Assembly (NCBI GenBank): GCA_963839645.1 | Contig: CAWIVZ010000009.1 | Location: 186,001-250,000, forward strand | DNA from: PALSA-911 sp963839645 | Lineage (GTDB): Bacteria > Pseudomonadota > Alphaproteobacteria > Acetobacterales > Acetobacteraceae | Length of the DNA: 64,000 nucleotides | Reading direction: 5' to 3' | Shown here: piece by piece, positions 18,375 through 27,825 of the stretch | Layout: the number at the start of each line of letters is the position of its first letter | Numbering within the stretch: position 1 is the stretch's first letter | Made by a program: the position numbers and the translations under genes | The notes under the pieces: generated by a model | Seen by the model: only the letters and a program-made list of their open reading frames with translations | What the model was told of the DNA's origin: nothing | The model's database searches: none

Positions 18375-19416
18375 ATGAAACGTCTGATCCTGCATCTGGG
18401 GCACGCCAAGACCGCCACGACCTATCTTCAGTCCGTCCTGCACTTGAACGAGGAAGCGTTTCTCAAGCGGGGGTTCTGGATACCCTCGAATTTCGAGGCG
18501 TTCGGCTCATATAACTTCCAGCACCTCGCTGCCACCGGGCAGATTTTTTCCGGCAATCTGCAATCGGTCTTCGAGGCCGCCATCAACCACGACAGCGAGC
18601 AGGTTGGCCAGATGATGGACTATGCCCTGCAGACGAAAGAGGAGAATGTCGTTCTGAGCAGCGAATTGCTGTTCTATTATAACTGGGTCGTGCAGGAGAT
18701 CGTGCAGCGCGCGAACGCTCAGAATTTCCGGGTGGACGTCGTGGTCTATCTGGCGCGCCAGGATCGGGCCGTGATCGCCGGCTATCAGCAGAGCATTCGA
18801 AATCACGGCGCCCAAGGATCCGTTGTCCAATTTTTGGAGGAACAGCGCGCGCAGGCGCTGTTCGAATATGCCGCCGTGATCGACAGTTACGCGATCACCT
18901 CACCGAACCGGGTCATCGTCCGTACAGTTCGAACCGCAATTCCTTCAGGATGGCAACATCTGTGCGGATTTCCTCAATCTGCTGCAATGTCCGATGGACC
19001 CGGCGGCGCTGCGCTATCCGCTCAACGACCTGAATACACGCCTGCCGCTGGAATGGTGCGAGATGCTGCGGGCCTGCAATGCAGCAGGTGACATCGACCG
19101 CGTGGAATGGCTCCGGGCCGCCAATCGGAAGCTCGATCCGTCCGGTCGCGAGCGGGTGGAGGCCTATTACTTCCACCAGGACGTGCGAGACTACGTGTTG
19201 ACCCATTACATGGCCGGCAATCGCGACTTGATCGCCAATCACCTACAGGACCGGCCGGCGGCCGAAAGGCGGTACTGGACGCACCTCGACCCGGCCCGGG
19301 TCGGCGTGCAGCTTGATCCGCGCAGCCTCGCGGACTGCCTGGCGTATCTCGACAAGATGCCTGCCGCGCGCAACGGCCTCACCGAGCCGTTGCGGCTGGT
19401 GCATAATGTTTTGTAG
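18375..19416 (+). pseudogene. Sulfotransferase-like protein, +1 frameshift
   Basis: The opening LILHLGHAKTATTYLQ has the HxGxxKTGTTxLQ pattern of the 5'-phosphosulfate-binding loop of PAPS-dependent sulfotransferases. SSELLFYY and a VVVYLARQDR segment (3'-phosphate-binding-like) follow. Frame changes at 18924-18929, after NRVIVRT; removing one base gives TFEPQFLQDGNICADFLNLL and reading continues to the stop at 19416. Corrected length is 346 residues. No PAPS-synthesis genes are near. The family resembles sulfotransferases of exopolysaccharide loci, but the target is unknown. Confidence 0.75.
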
Positions 19417-19521
19417 ATCGCTGGGGAACGTCGGATCCGGCGCCGGCGCCAGCTTCCGTTGCCCCGACAAGAATGGGGCAACGGAGCCTGGAAGACGCGC
19501 GCCTGGATCAGATTGGCGCAA

Positions 19522-20697
19522 TCAATAGGACAGCGGGTCTTTCAGAACCGGAACCCATTTACCGCCACGCACCTGAGCCAGAAAGGACTCGTCCGATCCC
19601 TGATGACGCTTCGGACCGAAGGACATTTTCGGGGATCCGAAGATGTCCTGGTAATTCTTGATCTTCTCCATGCCCGCAACGAAGCTGTCGGTCGTCAGGT
19701 TTCGTCCGGCGTTTTGCAACGCGAGAATAACCAGTTCGGCGCCGGTTTCCCCGACCTGCGCGGCAAAGTTGGGGGCATTGCCGAAGCGCTTCTTGTAGTC
19801 GGTTGCCCATTTCTGCACCGCTGGGCTGGCTTCCTCGGGGTTGACGAACAGGATCGGCGTCATCGCATAAAGCCCTTCGTTGCCGCCGCCGACGACCTCC
19901 GCCACCGCGTTGTCGTAGATCGCGGCCTGGCCGAGCATGTCCACCTTCCAGCCAAGCTTGTTCACGGCGCCGACAATCTGGTTGGTGTCGCGTACGATAG
20001 TGCCAAGCAGGATCAGGTCACAATTGGCATCGCGCAACTTGGCGACGGAAGCGGAGAAATCAGCGTCGGTCGGCTTGTGGGTGGTCTCAGCGACGGTGCT
20101 CATGCCCATCGCCTTCAATTGCGCCCAGGCGCCGCTCATCAGGTCCTTGCCAAAATCAGTGTCCTGATACATCGCGCAGAGCCGCTTCTTACCCTTCTTC
20201 TCGACAAAATACTTCACACCCGAGCGCATCTGGTCGTAGTAGGACGAGGCAAGACCGAATTTCAAATGATGGAACGGCTCGTACATCGAGCGTGCTGAGG
20301 TCAGGGGAAAGACGTTCGGTACCCCCTTTTCCAGTTGCGCCGGCATGGTGGCGTTGTTCATCGGGGTGCCGCCATTGGCCACCATCATGAACACGTGGTC
20401 GAGGTTGATCAGCTTGTTCGCGGCCTGGATCGAGCGCGGGATCTGGTACTGATTGTCTTCGGTGATGTATTTGATCTTGCGGCCGTTGATGCCGCCCTTG
20501 GCGTTCACGGCGTCGAACGCCATGCGCCACGCGTTGTTGTTGTTGACCCCCCACATCGCCGTCACACCGGACAGATCGGTGTAAGTGCCGATGGCGATTT
20601 CCGTGTCGGTCACGCCTTGCATCGGTTCCGCGGCGGGAACCGGTAAAGATCCACCCAGCGCCAATGCGCCGAGCGTAGCCACGATGAGTTTACGCAT
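19522..20697 (-). CDS. Liv-type ABC substrate-binding protein, paralogue 1 (operon-distal)
   Basis: This 391-residue exported protein has a signal peptide (MRKLIVATLGALALGGS... cut near PAAEP) and the family opening VTDTEIAIGTYTDLSGVT. It is strongly similar across its length to the two neighbouring paralogues, sharing DNQYQIPRSIQAANKL, GTPMNN, SARSMYEPFHHLKFG, YQDTDFGKDLMSG and ETTHKPTDADFSASVAKLRD. The ATG at 20697 has GGGAGAG upstream. It is last in the Liv operon and separated from paralogue 2 by 164 bp containing a perfect hairpin. Substrate class (amino acid, amide or aromatic acid) cannot be told from sequence. Confidence 0.94.
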   Translation of the reverse strand: MRKLIVATLGALALGGSLPVPAAEPMQGVTDTEIAIGTYTDLSGVTAMWGVNNNNAWRMAFDAVNAKGGINGRKIKYITEDNQYQIPRSIQAANKLINLDHVFMMVANGGTPMNNATMPAQLEKGVPNVFPLTSARSMYEPFHHLKFGLASSYYDQMRSGVKYFVEKKGKKRLCAMYQDTDFGKDLMSGAWAQLKAMGMSTVAETTHKPTDADFSASVAKLRDANCDLILLGTIVRDTNQIVGAVNKLGWKVDMLGQAAIYDNAVAEVVGGGNEGLYAMTPILFVNPEEASPAVQKWATDYKKRFGNAPNFAAQVGETGAELVILALQNAGRNLTTDSFVAGMEKIKNYQDIFGSPKMSFGPKRHQGSDESFLAQVRGGKWVPVLKDPLSY

Positions 20698-20792
20698 CGT
20701 CAACTCTCCCTGACCGGCCAGCTTGCGGCGATATGCCGTCGTTTTCTGGTTTGTGCTGGCCGAAGCGGCGAGACTACACCCATCAACAGAAG

Positions 20793-20830
20793 CCGGGCTA
20801 TGGATCACAAAATCGTGATCCATAGCCCGG
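20793..20830. repeat. Perfect 16-bp inverted repeat with 6-nt loop
   Basis: The left arm 20793-20808 (ccgggctatggatcac) pairs without mismatch with 20815-20830; the loop is aaaatc. In the minus-strand transcript it lies after the stop of paralogue 2 and before the start of paralogue 1. No U-run follows, so it is not a classic terminator. It more likely protects or partly attenuates the mRNA, setting unequal levels of the binding proteins. Confidence 0.85.
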
Positions 20831-20861
20831 GGGCCGTCGGTAGCCGGATTATCAGGACGGC

Positions 20862-22028
20862 TTAGTAGCTGATCGTTCCAGGTACGACCTGCACGAATTT
20901 CCCGCCCTTGACCTGCAGCAAGAACAACTCGCTGGCTCCCTGGTGCTTGTTGGGGCCGAAGGTGATCGCCGGCGAGCCGAAGATGTCCTTGTAGTCCTTG
21001 ATCTTCTCCATGCCGGCGATGAAGCTGTCCACCGTCAGGTCCTTGCCGGCGTTCTGCAGGCCCTGGATCAACAGCTGCGCGCCGGTGTAGCCGATCTGCG
21101 CCGCCGGGTTCGGATCCTTGCCGTACAGCGCATGGTATTTCTTGATGAAATCGGCGACCGCCGGGCGTGTGTCCTCGGGATCGACCAACACGAAGGACGT
21201 GACGGTATAGAACCCCTCATTCGTGCCGCCCGGAACTTCCGCGATCGCCGTATCGTAGGAGGCAACCTGGCCGACCACATCCACGTCCCAGCCGGTCTTG
21301 CGGATGGCGGAGAGCAGCTGGTTGGTGTCGCGCACGATGGTGCCGACGAAGATCACATCGCATTGAGCGTCACGCAGCTTGGCGACCGAGGCGGAAAAGT
21401 CGGTATCCGTCGGCTTGTGCGTGGTTTCCGCGACGAGCTTGATGTTCATCGCCTTGGTCTGGTCCCAAACGCCGCTCATCAGGTCCTTGCCGAAATCGGT
21501 ATCCTGATATGCCGCGCAGAGCCGCTTCTTGCCTTTCTTCTCGACGAAATACTTCACGCCCGCCCGCATCTGATCGTAGTACGACGACAGAAGGCCGAAC
21601 TTCAGGTGATGGAACGGCTCGTACATCGACCGGGCGGAGGTCAGCGGAAAGATGTTCGGCACGCCCTTTTCCAACTGCTCCGGCAGGACCGCGTTGTTCA
21701 TCGGCGTGCCGCCGTTGGCCACCATAAGGAACACGTTGTCGCGGTTCATCAGCTTGTTCGCGGCCTGGATCGAGCGCGGGATCTGATACTGGTTGTCCTC
21801 GACGATGTACTTGATCTTGCGGCCGTTGATGCCGCCCTTGGCGTTCACTTCGTCGAACGCCATGCGATAGGCATTGGAGTTGTTCACCCCCCAGGCCACC
21901 GTCACGCCGGACAGGTCCGTATAGGTGCCAATGGTGATTTCCGTATCGCTGACGCCACGCACGGAAGCGGCGGAGGCCCCCACACTGAAAGCTACCGTCG
22001 CAACGGCGGCCAAGAGGAATTGACGCAT
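20862..22028 (-). CDS. Liv-type ABC substrate-binding protein, paralogue 2
   Basis: This 388-residue exported protein has a signal peptide (MRQFLLAAVATVAFSVGASA, cleavage near ASA-AS) and mature text VSDTEITIGTYTDLSGVT. It shares most motifs with its flanking paralogues, including YDQMRAGVKYFVEKKGKKR and GFYTVTSFVLVDPED in the cleft region, where the three differ most. It lies 37 bp downstream of paralogue 3 in the same transcript. Differences in ligand-pocket residues are expected to give different specificity; this is inference. Confidence 0.94.
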   Translation of the reverse strand: MRQFLLAAVATVAFSVGASAASVRGVSDTEITIGTYTDLSGVTVAWGVNNSNAYRMAFDEVNAKGGINGRKIKYIVEDNQYQIPRSIQAANKLMNRDNVFLMVANGGTPMNNAVLPEQLEKGVPNIFPLTSARSMYEPFHHLKFGLLSSYYDQMRAGVKYFVEKKGKKRLCAAYQDTDFGKDLMSGVWDQTKAMNIKLVAETTHKPTDTDFSASVAKLRDAQCDVIFVGTIVRDTNQLLSAIRKTGWDVDVVGQVASYDTAIAEVPGGTNEGFYTVTSFVLVDPEDTRPAVADFIKKYHALYGKDPNPAAQIGYTGAQLLIQGLQNAGKDLTVDSFIAGMEKIKDYKDIFGSPAITFGPNKHQGASELFLLQVKGGKFVQVVPGTISY

Positions 22029-22065
22029 AGAATAACAACTCCTTGGTTTGCTTGTACGAGAAAGT

Positions 22066-23259
22066 TCAGTAGCCGATGGCTGCCGGCAGGACCGAGGTCC
22101 AGCGGCCGCCCTTCACCTGCACCAGAAACGCCTTGCTGGAGCCGTGATGCTGTCCGGGGCCGAAGCTGTATTCGGGTGAGCCGAAGATGTCCTTGTAATC
22201 GTGGATCTTCTCCATTCCGGCGACGAAGCTGTCGACATTCAGGTTCCGGCCGGCGTTCTGCAGACCGAGCAGCACCATCTGGGCCGCGGTCCAGCCGACC
22301 TCGGCGGCGAAGTTCGGATCCTTGTTGTAGGCGGCTTTGTACTTCTTCACGAATTCCTGCACCGCCGGACGTGGGTCGTCGGGATTGGCGAACAGCGAGG
22401 GGGTCATGGCATAGACGCCCTCGGTGATGCCGCCGGGCACTTCGGCCACCGCGCTGTCATAGATTGCGCTCTGGCCCATGATGTCGACATTCCAGCCGGT
22501 CTTGCGGATGGCGGAGACGATCTGGTTGGTGTCACGCACGATCGTGCCGATCAGCACCAGGTCGCAATTGGCATCGCGCAGCTTGGCCACCGAGGCGCTG
22601 AAATCGGCATCCGTGGGCTTGTGCGTGGTTTCGGCGACCAGCTTTATCCCCATCGCCTTGGTCTGGTCCCAGACGCCGTTCATGATGTCGCGGCCGAAAT
22701 CGGTATCCTGGTACATGGCGCAAAGCGCCTTCTTGCCCTTCTGCTCGACGAAGTACTTCACCCCCGCCCGCATCTGATCGTAATAGGACGCGAACTGGCC
22801 GAATTTCAGCTTGTGGTAGGGCTCGTACATCGACCGCGCGGCGGTCAGCGGGAAGACGTTTGGCACGTTCTTTTCCAGCTGATCCGGCATCACCGCGTTG
22901 TTCATCGGCGTGCCGTCATTGCCAACCAGGATGAACACGCCATCCTTATTGATCAGCTTGTTGGCGGCCTGGATCGAGCGGGGAACCTGATACTGGTTGT
23001 CCTCGGTGATGAACTTGATCTTGCGGCCGTTGATACCGCCCTCGGCATTGGCCTCCTCGAAGGCAAGGCGCCACGCATTGTTGTTGTTCACGCCCCAGAC
23101 GGCGGTGACGCCGGACAGGTCGGTGTAGGATCCGATGACGATCTCGGTATCGGTGACCCCGCGCACCGGATCGGCCGCGACGGCGATACGGATCGGCGCG
23201 GTCAGGGTGATGGCCGCCAGAAGGACCGAGGCAGCAGCCGTCGAAAGCAAGTTACGCAT
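22066..23259 (-). CDS. Liv-type ABC substrate-binding protein, paralogue 3
   Basis: This 397-residue exported protein has a signal peptide ending near AVAAD and mature text VRGVTDTEIVIGSYTDLSGV. It is the first of three tandem paralogues after the acyl-CoA synthetase gene, 56 bp from that stop codon. It has YDQMRAGVKYFVEQKGKKA and YQDTDFGRDIMNG in place of the KKGKKR and GKDLMSG text of the others. The ATG at 23259 has GGGAGGAAG upstream. It delivers its ligand to the LivHM permease by family analogy. Confidence 0.94.
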   Translation of the reverse strand: MRNLLSTAAASVLLAAITLTAPIRIAVAADPVRGVTDTEIVIGSYTDLSGVTAVWGVNNNNAWRLAFEEANAEGGINGRKIKFITEDNQYQVPRSIQAANKLINKDGVFILVGNDGTPMNNAVMPDQLEKNVPNVFPLTAARSMYEPYHKLKFGQFASYYDQMRAGVKYFVEQKGKKALCAMYQDTDFGRDIMNGVWDQTKAMGIKLVAETTHKPTDADFSASVAKLRDANCDLVLIGTIVRDTNQIVSAIRKTGWNVDIMGQSAIYDSAVAEVPGGITEGVYAMTPSLFANPDDPRPAVQEFVKKYKAAYNKDPNFAAEVGWTAAQMVLLGLQNAGRNLNVDSFVAGMEKIHDYKDIFGSPEYSFGPGQHHGSSKAFLVQVKGGRWTSVLPAAIGY

Positions 23260-23315
23260 CGTGACTTCCTCCCTTGCGCCGAGTTTTGTCGTCTTGTCCG
23301 GCCGCGCCCCGGCGA

Positions 23316-25184
23316 TCAGGCGTCGGTGTACATCGTCTCGATCAGATCGCGGTACTTGTCATGCACGAACGACCGCTTCAGCTTCATGGTCGGCGTCAGC
23401 TCCGGATCTTCCGGCTCCAGCTTCTGCTCGATCAGGCGGAACTGCTTGATCTGCTCGACCCTGGCGAATTTCTGGTTCACGCGTTCCAGTTCCCGCCCGA
23501 TCAGCTTGCCGACCTCTGGGGAGCGCGCCAGGCTGGCGAAGTTGGAGAACATGACATTCTGGTCCTGCGCCCATTTCTCGACGTTTTCATGATCGATCAT
23601 GATCAGACAGGACAGGTATTTCCGTTTGTCGCCGATCACCACGGCATCGGCGATGAAGGAGCTGAACTTCAGCTCGTTCTCGAGCTCCGAGGGCGTGACG
23701 TTCTTGCCGCCGGAAGTGATGATGATGTCCTTCATGCGGTCGGTCACGCGCAGGAAGCCGTCCCGCATCTCGCCCACGTCGCCGGTGTGCAGCCAGCCGT
23801 CGCGGATGGTGTCCGCGGTTTTCTCCGGCGCATTCCAGTAGCCCTGGAACACATGCTCGCCACGTAGCAGCACCTCGCCCTCCGGCGACAGCTTCATCTC
23901 GCCATAGGGGATGCAGACGCCGACGGTGCCGAGCCGGATGTCATCCGCCGGCATGGCGGTGGCGATGCCGCCGCATTCGGTCTGGCCATAGACCTCCAGC
24001 AGGGTCACGCCCAGCGCCAGGTACCAGCGGATCAGTTCCGGCGAGATCGGCGCGGCGCCGACATAGGCCCAGCGTATGCGATCGAGCCCGACCTCGCGGC
24101 GCAGGCTGCCGAGGACGAAATGGCTGGCGAGGCCGTACAACAACCGGTTCAGCCCCCCCGGCGACTTGCCGGCGACGCGGGCATCCGCGACGCGCAGCCC
24201 GGCGCCGATCGCCAAGCGATAGAACTGGCGTTGCAGCCAGGTGGCTTCCTGCACCGCGATCTGGATGCGGGAATGGAACCGCTCCCAAAAGCGCGGCACC
24301 GCCGTCATGATCGTCGGCTGCAACTCGCGCAGATTCTCGGCGATGGTTTCCGGGCCCTCGACATAGTTGCTGATGGCGCCGGCGTACAGCGCGTAATAGA
24401 TGCCCACGATGCGTTCGGCGACATGGCACATCGGCAGGAAGGCCAGCCGCTCGTCGCCCGCGCGCTGGTCGGCGAGGCGGACCCCGTTGACGCAATGGAA
24501 CAGAATGTTGCGATGGCTTAGCATCGCCCCCTTCGGCGGGCCGGTGGTCCCGGACGTATAGACCAGGATGGCGGTCTGCTCGCCGCTGATCCGGGCGATG
24601 CCGGCTTCCCAGTCGCCAGGAAGAGAGCGGTCATGCGCCTCGCCGCGCGCCAGAAACGCCGCGAAGCTTTCGCACATCGGGTCGTCGAGATCACGCAGGC
24701 CGGTCATGTCGAAGATCACGATGCGCGTCAGCGCCGGGCAGGTCGCCTTCGCCTCCAGCGCCTTGTCGAGCTGTTCCTCGTTCTCGACGAAGATGACGCG
24801 CGCGCCGGAGTTGCTCAGCAGATAGGCCACCTGCGCCGGCGCATCGGTGGGATAGATGCCGGCGGAGATGCCGCCGGCGCCGAGAATGCCGAGATCGGTG
24901 TAAACCCATTCGGGAATCGTTTCCGCCAGCACCGCCGCCACGTCGCCGGGCGCAAAGCCCAGCGCCTTCAGACCCATGCCGACGTGGCGCGCCTGCGCGG
25001 CCAGTTGGTCCCAGGTGACTTCCTTCCAGATGCCCCGATCCTTGCGGCGCAGGATCGTGGTGCCGCCCTGCGCCCTGACACGCGCCAGCAGCATCGAGGG
25101 CACGCTGACGCCGATACTGTCATCCTCATAGGCGACGCATTGGCGGCCATCGGCACCGGTCCAGCGTCGTTCGCGCAAACTCAT
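23316..25184 (-). CDS. Long-chain-type acyl-CoA synthetase (AMP-forming)
   Basis: The 622-residue enzyme activates a carboxylic acid with ATP and joins it to CoA. Motifs in order are the P-loop-like ILVYTSGTTGPPKGAMLSH, the linker TECGGIATAMP, and WLHTGDVGEMRDGFLRVTDR with the hinge, then the catalytic-lysine region near the C-terminus (KLKRSF). It resembles the FAA1/FadD15 group with a YGQTE motif. It overlaps livF by 4 nt (ATGA at 25181-25184) and is followed by the binding-protein genes. This position suggests that the imported substrate is an acid that is at once converted to its CoA ester. Confidence 0.95.
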   Translation of the reverse strand: MSLRERRWTGADGRQCVAYEDDSIGVSVPSMLLARVRAQGGTTILRRKDRGIWKEVTWDQLAAQARHVGMGLKALGFAPGDVAAVLAETIPEWVYTDLGILGAGGISAGIYPTDAPAQVAYLLSNSGARVIFVENEEQLDKALEAKATCPALTRIVIFDMTGLRDLDDPMCESFAAFLARGEAHDRSLPGDWEAGIARISGEQTAILVYTSGTTGPPKGAMLSHRNILFHCVNGVRLADQRAGDERLAFLPMCHVAERIVGIYYALYAGAISNYVEGPETIAENLRELQPTIMTAVPRFWERFHSRIQIAVQEATWLQRQFYRLAIGAGLRVADARVAGKSPGGLNRLLYGLASHFVLGSLRREVGLDRIRWAYVGAAPISPELIRWYLALGVTLLEVYGQTECGGIATAMPADDIRLGTVGVCIPYGEMKLSPEGEVLLRGEHVFQGYWNAPEKTADTIRDGWLHTGDVGEMRDGFLRVTDRMKDIIITSGGKNVTPSELENELKFSSFIADAVVIGDKRKYLSCLIMIDHENVEKWAQDQNVMFSNFASLARSPEVGKLIGRELERVNQKFARVEQIKQFRLIEQKLEPEDPELTPTMKLKRSFVHDKYRDLIETMYTDA

Positions 25185-25957
25185 CGCCACAGTTTCTTCC
25201 TCTTCCACCGGCGGCCCGCTCGAACCCCTTCCTGCTTTTGGCCGAGATAGAATTCCTTGATGTCGTCCTTCTCCATCAGTTCGGCGCAAAGCCCTTCCAT
25301 CACGATACGGCCGACTTCGATGATATAGCCGTAATCGGCGGTCTTCAGGGCGATATGCGCGTTCTGTTCCACCAGCAGGATCGCCACGCCGCGCTCGCGG
25401 TTGATGCGCTTGACGATCTCGAAGATCTGCGAGACCAGCAGCGGGGAAAGCCCGAGCGAGGGCTCATCGAGCAGCAGGAGCTTGGGACGGCCCATCAGCG
25501 CGCGGCTGATGGCGAGCATCTGCTGCTCGCCGCCCGACATCTGGCCGGCGCGCTGGTGCTGGCGCTCCTTCAGGCGCGGAAAGTATTCGTAGCACATCTC
25601 CAGATCCTGGGCGATTTCGGCCTTGTCGTTGCGCGAATAGGACCCCATCACCAGGTTCTCGTGCACGGTCAGAAACGGGAACACCTCGCGCCCCTCCGGC
25701 GAATGGCAGATGCCGCGGCGCATCACCTTGTCGGGCGACATGCGCATGATGTCGTGGCCGTCGAAGCGGATCTGGCCGCGTTCAGGGTCCATCACGCCGG
25801 AAATGGTTTTCAGGATCGTCGTCTTGCCGGCACCGTTGGCGCCGAGCACGGTGATGATCTTGCCTTGCGGAACTTCCAGCGAAATGCCGCGGATGGCCTG
25901 GATCGGGCCGTAGAAGGTCTCGATGTTGGCGACCGAGAGCAGAGGTTCGGTGCTCAT
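25181..25957 (-). CDS. livF: Liv-type ABC transporter ATP-binding protein LivF
   Basis: This 258-residue ATPase has Walker A GANGAGKT, signature SGGEQQ, Walker B LLLLDEP and the LivF-typical ETFYGPIQAIRGISLEV opening. The C-terminal tail (GVRAGRRWKRKKLWR) is longer and more basic than usual because the frame runs into the next gene start. It overlaps both neighbours by 4 nt. With LivG it powers the LivHM permease at the inner membrane. Confidence 0.96.
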   Translation of the reverse strand: MSTEPLLSVANIETFYGPIQAIRGISLEVPQGKIITVLGANGAGKTTILKTISGVMDPERGQIRFDGHDIMRMSPDKVMRRGICHSPEGREVFPFLTVHENLVMGSYSRNDKAEIAQDLEMCYEYFPRLKERQHQRAGQMSGGEQQMLAISRALMGRPKLLLLDEPSLGLSPLLVSQIFEIVKRINRERGVAILLVEQNAHIALKTADYGYIIEVGRIVMEGLCAELMEKDDIKEFYLGQKQEGVRAGRRWKRKKLWR

Positions 25958-26748
25958 GCTTCCCCCCCGAGATAGGCGCGGATAACTTCCGGGTCGGCCT
26001 GCACCTCGGCCGCCGTGCCGCTGGCAAGCACCTTGCCGTAGTTCAGTGCCAGCACCCGGTCCGCGACCGCGTTGACCAGACTCATGTCGTGCTCGACCAT
26101 GATGATGGAGATGCCAAGATCCTTCTTGATGTCGTCGATCCAGAAGCCCATGACCTCGGTTTCCTCGACGTTCAGGCCCGAGGAAGGTTCATCCAGCAGC
26201 AGCAGCTTCGGCTCGGTGCACAAGGCGCGGCCGAGTTCGACGATCTTGCGCACGCCATAGGGCAGATTGGCGATCAAGGTGTCGCGGTAGCGCTGCAGTT
26301 CCAGGAACTCGATGACGTCCTCGACCTTTTCGCGATGCGCGATCTCGGCCCGGCGAACATTGGGCAGGAAGCAGAGCTGGGACAGGATGCCGACCTTGGA
26401 ATGGCAATGCCGGCCGATCAGCAGGTTCTGCAGCACGGATGCGTTGGCGAACAGCTCGATGTTCTGGAAGGTGCGCGCGATGCCGAGGCCAGCGATCTTA
26501 TGTGGCTGAATATCGGTGATGTCCTCGCCCATGTACATCAGCTTGCCTTCGCTGACCGGGTAGATGCGGCTGATCAGGTTGAAGATGGTGGTCTTGCCGG
26601 CCCCGTTGGGGCCGATGATGCAGAACACCTCGCCGGGGCGGACGTCGAAGCTGACATTGTCCACCGCACGGATGCCGCCGAAGCGAATGGCGATCTGCTG
26701 CGCCTCGAACACGTTTCCGGCGGAGCCGTTTCCAGTTTGGCCGCTCAT
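25954..26748 (-). CDS. livG: Liv-type ABC transporter ATP-binding protein LivG
   Basis: This 264-residue ATPase has Walker A GPNGAGKT, the LivG-typical NLISRIYPVSEG, GIARTFQNIELF, Walker B LLLLDEPSSGLN and IIMVEHDMSLV. The ATG at 26748 overlaps the livM stop (ATGA, 26745-26748) and its own stop overlaps the livF start in the same way. The signature region reads LPYGVRKIVELGRAL, a normal LivG variant of LSGGQ. Same operon and complex as LivHMF. Confidence 0.96.
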   Translation of the reverse strand: MSGQTGNGSAGNVFEAQQIAIRFGGIRAVDNVSFDVRPGEVFCIIGPNGAGKTTIFNLISRIYPVSEGKLMYMGEDITDIQPHKIAGLGIARTFQNIELFANASVLQNLLIGRHCHSKVGILSQLCFLPNVRRAEIAHREKVEDVIEFLELQRYRDTLIANLPYGVRKIVELGRALCTEPKLLLLDEPSSGLNVEETEVMGFWIDDIKKDLGISIIMVEHDMSLVNAVADRVLALNYGKVLASGTAAEVQADPEVIRAYLGGEA

Positions 26749-27821
26749 CTCAGCCGCTCCGTCTTCGTGTAGCTTTTCTGCCGCTTGAACGTGCTGGCCT
26801 TGTAGAGCGGGAAGTTGAGGAAATAGGCCTTCAGCTTCAGCCATCTTCCATAGAAGCCGCCGGGCTCGAACAGGATGAACAGCACCAGGATCAGGCCGAA
26901 CAGCGCCGGTTCCAGGCCGGGCAGCCGGCCGATGCCGAAGGGCAGATCGTCGCGCACAATGGCGATCGCCTGCGGCAGCAGCCGCACGAAGATTGCACCG
27001 AAGATCGCGCCGTGCAGCGAGCCGAGGCCCCCGACGAAGACGATGGTGACGAACTGGATGGACAGCAGGATGTCGAACGCATCTGGCGCGAGGTAGCGGA
27101 CGTAATGGGCGAACATCGCGCCGGCGAGGCCGGTGATGCCGGCCGAGACGGCGAAGGCGATGGATTTGTACATCGCCAGATTGATGCCCATCGACTGCGC
27201 CGAGATCTCGCTGTCGCGGATCGCGACCAGGGCACGCCCGAGCGGGGAGCGCAGGATGTTCACCACCACCCACAGCACGAAGACAAGCACCAGCAGTGCC
27301 GCGTAGTAGGTGCCGAACACGCCTTCCAGCTTGATGCCGAGAATGCTGGGGGTCTGCACCGCGAAGCCGTCGAAACCGCCGGTGACCGAGGTCCATTTCG
27401 AAAACACGTTGGACATGATGCCGCCGAAGGCCAGCGTGGCGATGGCCAGGTACAGGCCGCTCATGCGCAATGTCGGCACGCCGATGGCAATGCCGGCCAA
27501 CGCCGTCAGGATGCCGGCGGCGGGCAGGCTGAGCGCGAAGGGAACGCCTTGCGCCAGCAGCACGGCATTGGTGTAGGCGCCGATGCCGAGGAAGGCGGAA
27601 TGGCCGAGGCTGACCAGGCCGGTATAGCCGATCAACAGCATCAACCCGACGCCGGCGATGGCGAAGACGAAAACCCCGGAAAGCTCGCCGACATAGAATT
27701 CGCCGGCAACCATCGGCAGCACCAGCAAAGCCAGCATCAGCAGCGCATACCAGAAGATGTCGCCGCGATGCCGCCAGACGCGAAGGTCCTGCTTGTAGGC
27801 GGTCTTGAAAAGATAATGCAT
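26745..27821 (-). CDS. livM: Liv-type ABC transporter permease LivM
   Basis: This 358-residue integral membrane permease has about nine to ten hydrophobic helices. Typical LivM segments are GYTGLVSLGHSAFLGIGAY, LRMSGLYLAIATLAFG, SPLGRALVAIRDSEISA and VGGLGSLHGAIFGA. The start ATG at 27821 gives MHYLFKTAYKQDL; upstream in-frame text is the antisense-like shadow of livH. It lies 4 bp downstream of livH. The C-terminal cytosolic tail is basic (FKRQKSYTKTERLR). Confidence 0.95.
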   Translation of the reverse strand: MHYLFKTAYKQDLRVWRHRGDIFWYALLMLALLVLPMVAGEFYVGELSGVFVFAIAGVGLMLLIGYTGLVSLGHSAFLGIGAYTNAVLLAQGVPFALSLPAAGILTALAGIAIGVPTLRMSGLYLAIATLAFGGIMSNVFSKWTSVTGGFDGFAVQTPSILGIKLEGVFGTYYAALLVLVFVLWVVVNILRSPLGRALVAIRDSEISAQSMGINLAMYKSIAFAVSAGITGLAGAMFAHYVRYLAPDAFDILLSIQFVTIVFVGGLGSLHGAIFGAIFVRLLPQAIAIVRDDLPFGIGRLPGLEPALFGLILVLFILFEPGGFYGRWLKLKAYFLNFPLYKASTFKRQKSYTKTERLR

Positions 27822-27825
27822 CGTC

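Noticed and set aside
18244..18378. 44-codon ORF ending in ATGA overlap with the sulfotransferase-like start
   Set aside because: Arginine-rich, no recognisable domain, and weak ribosome site.
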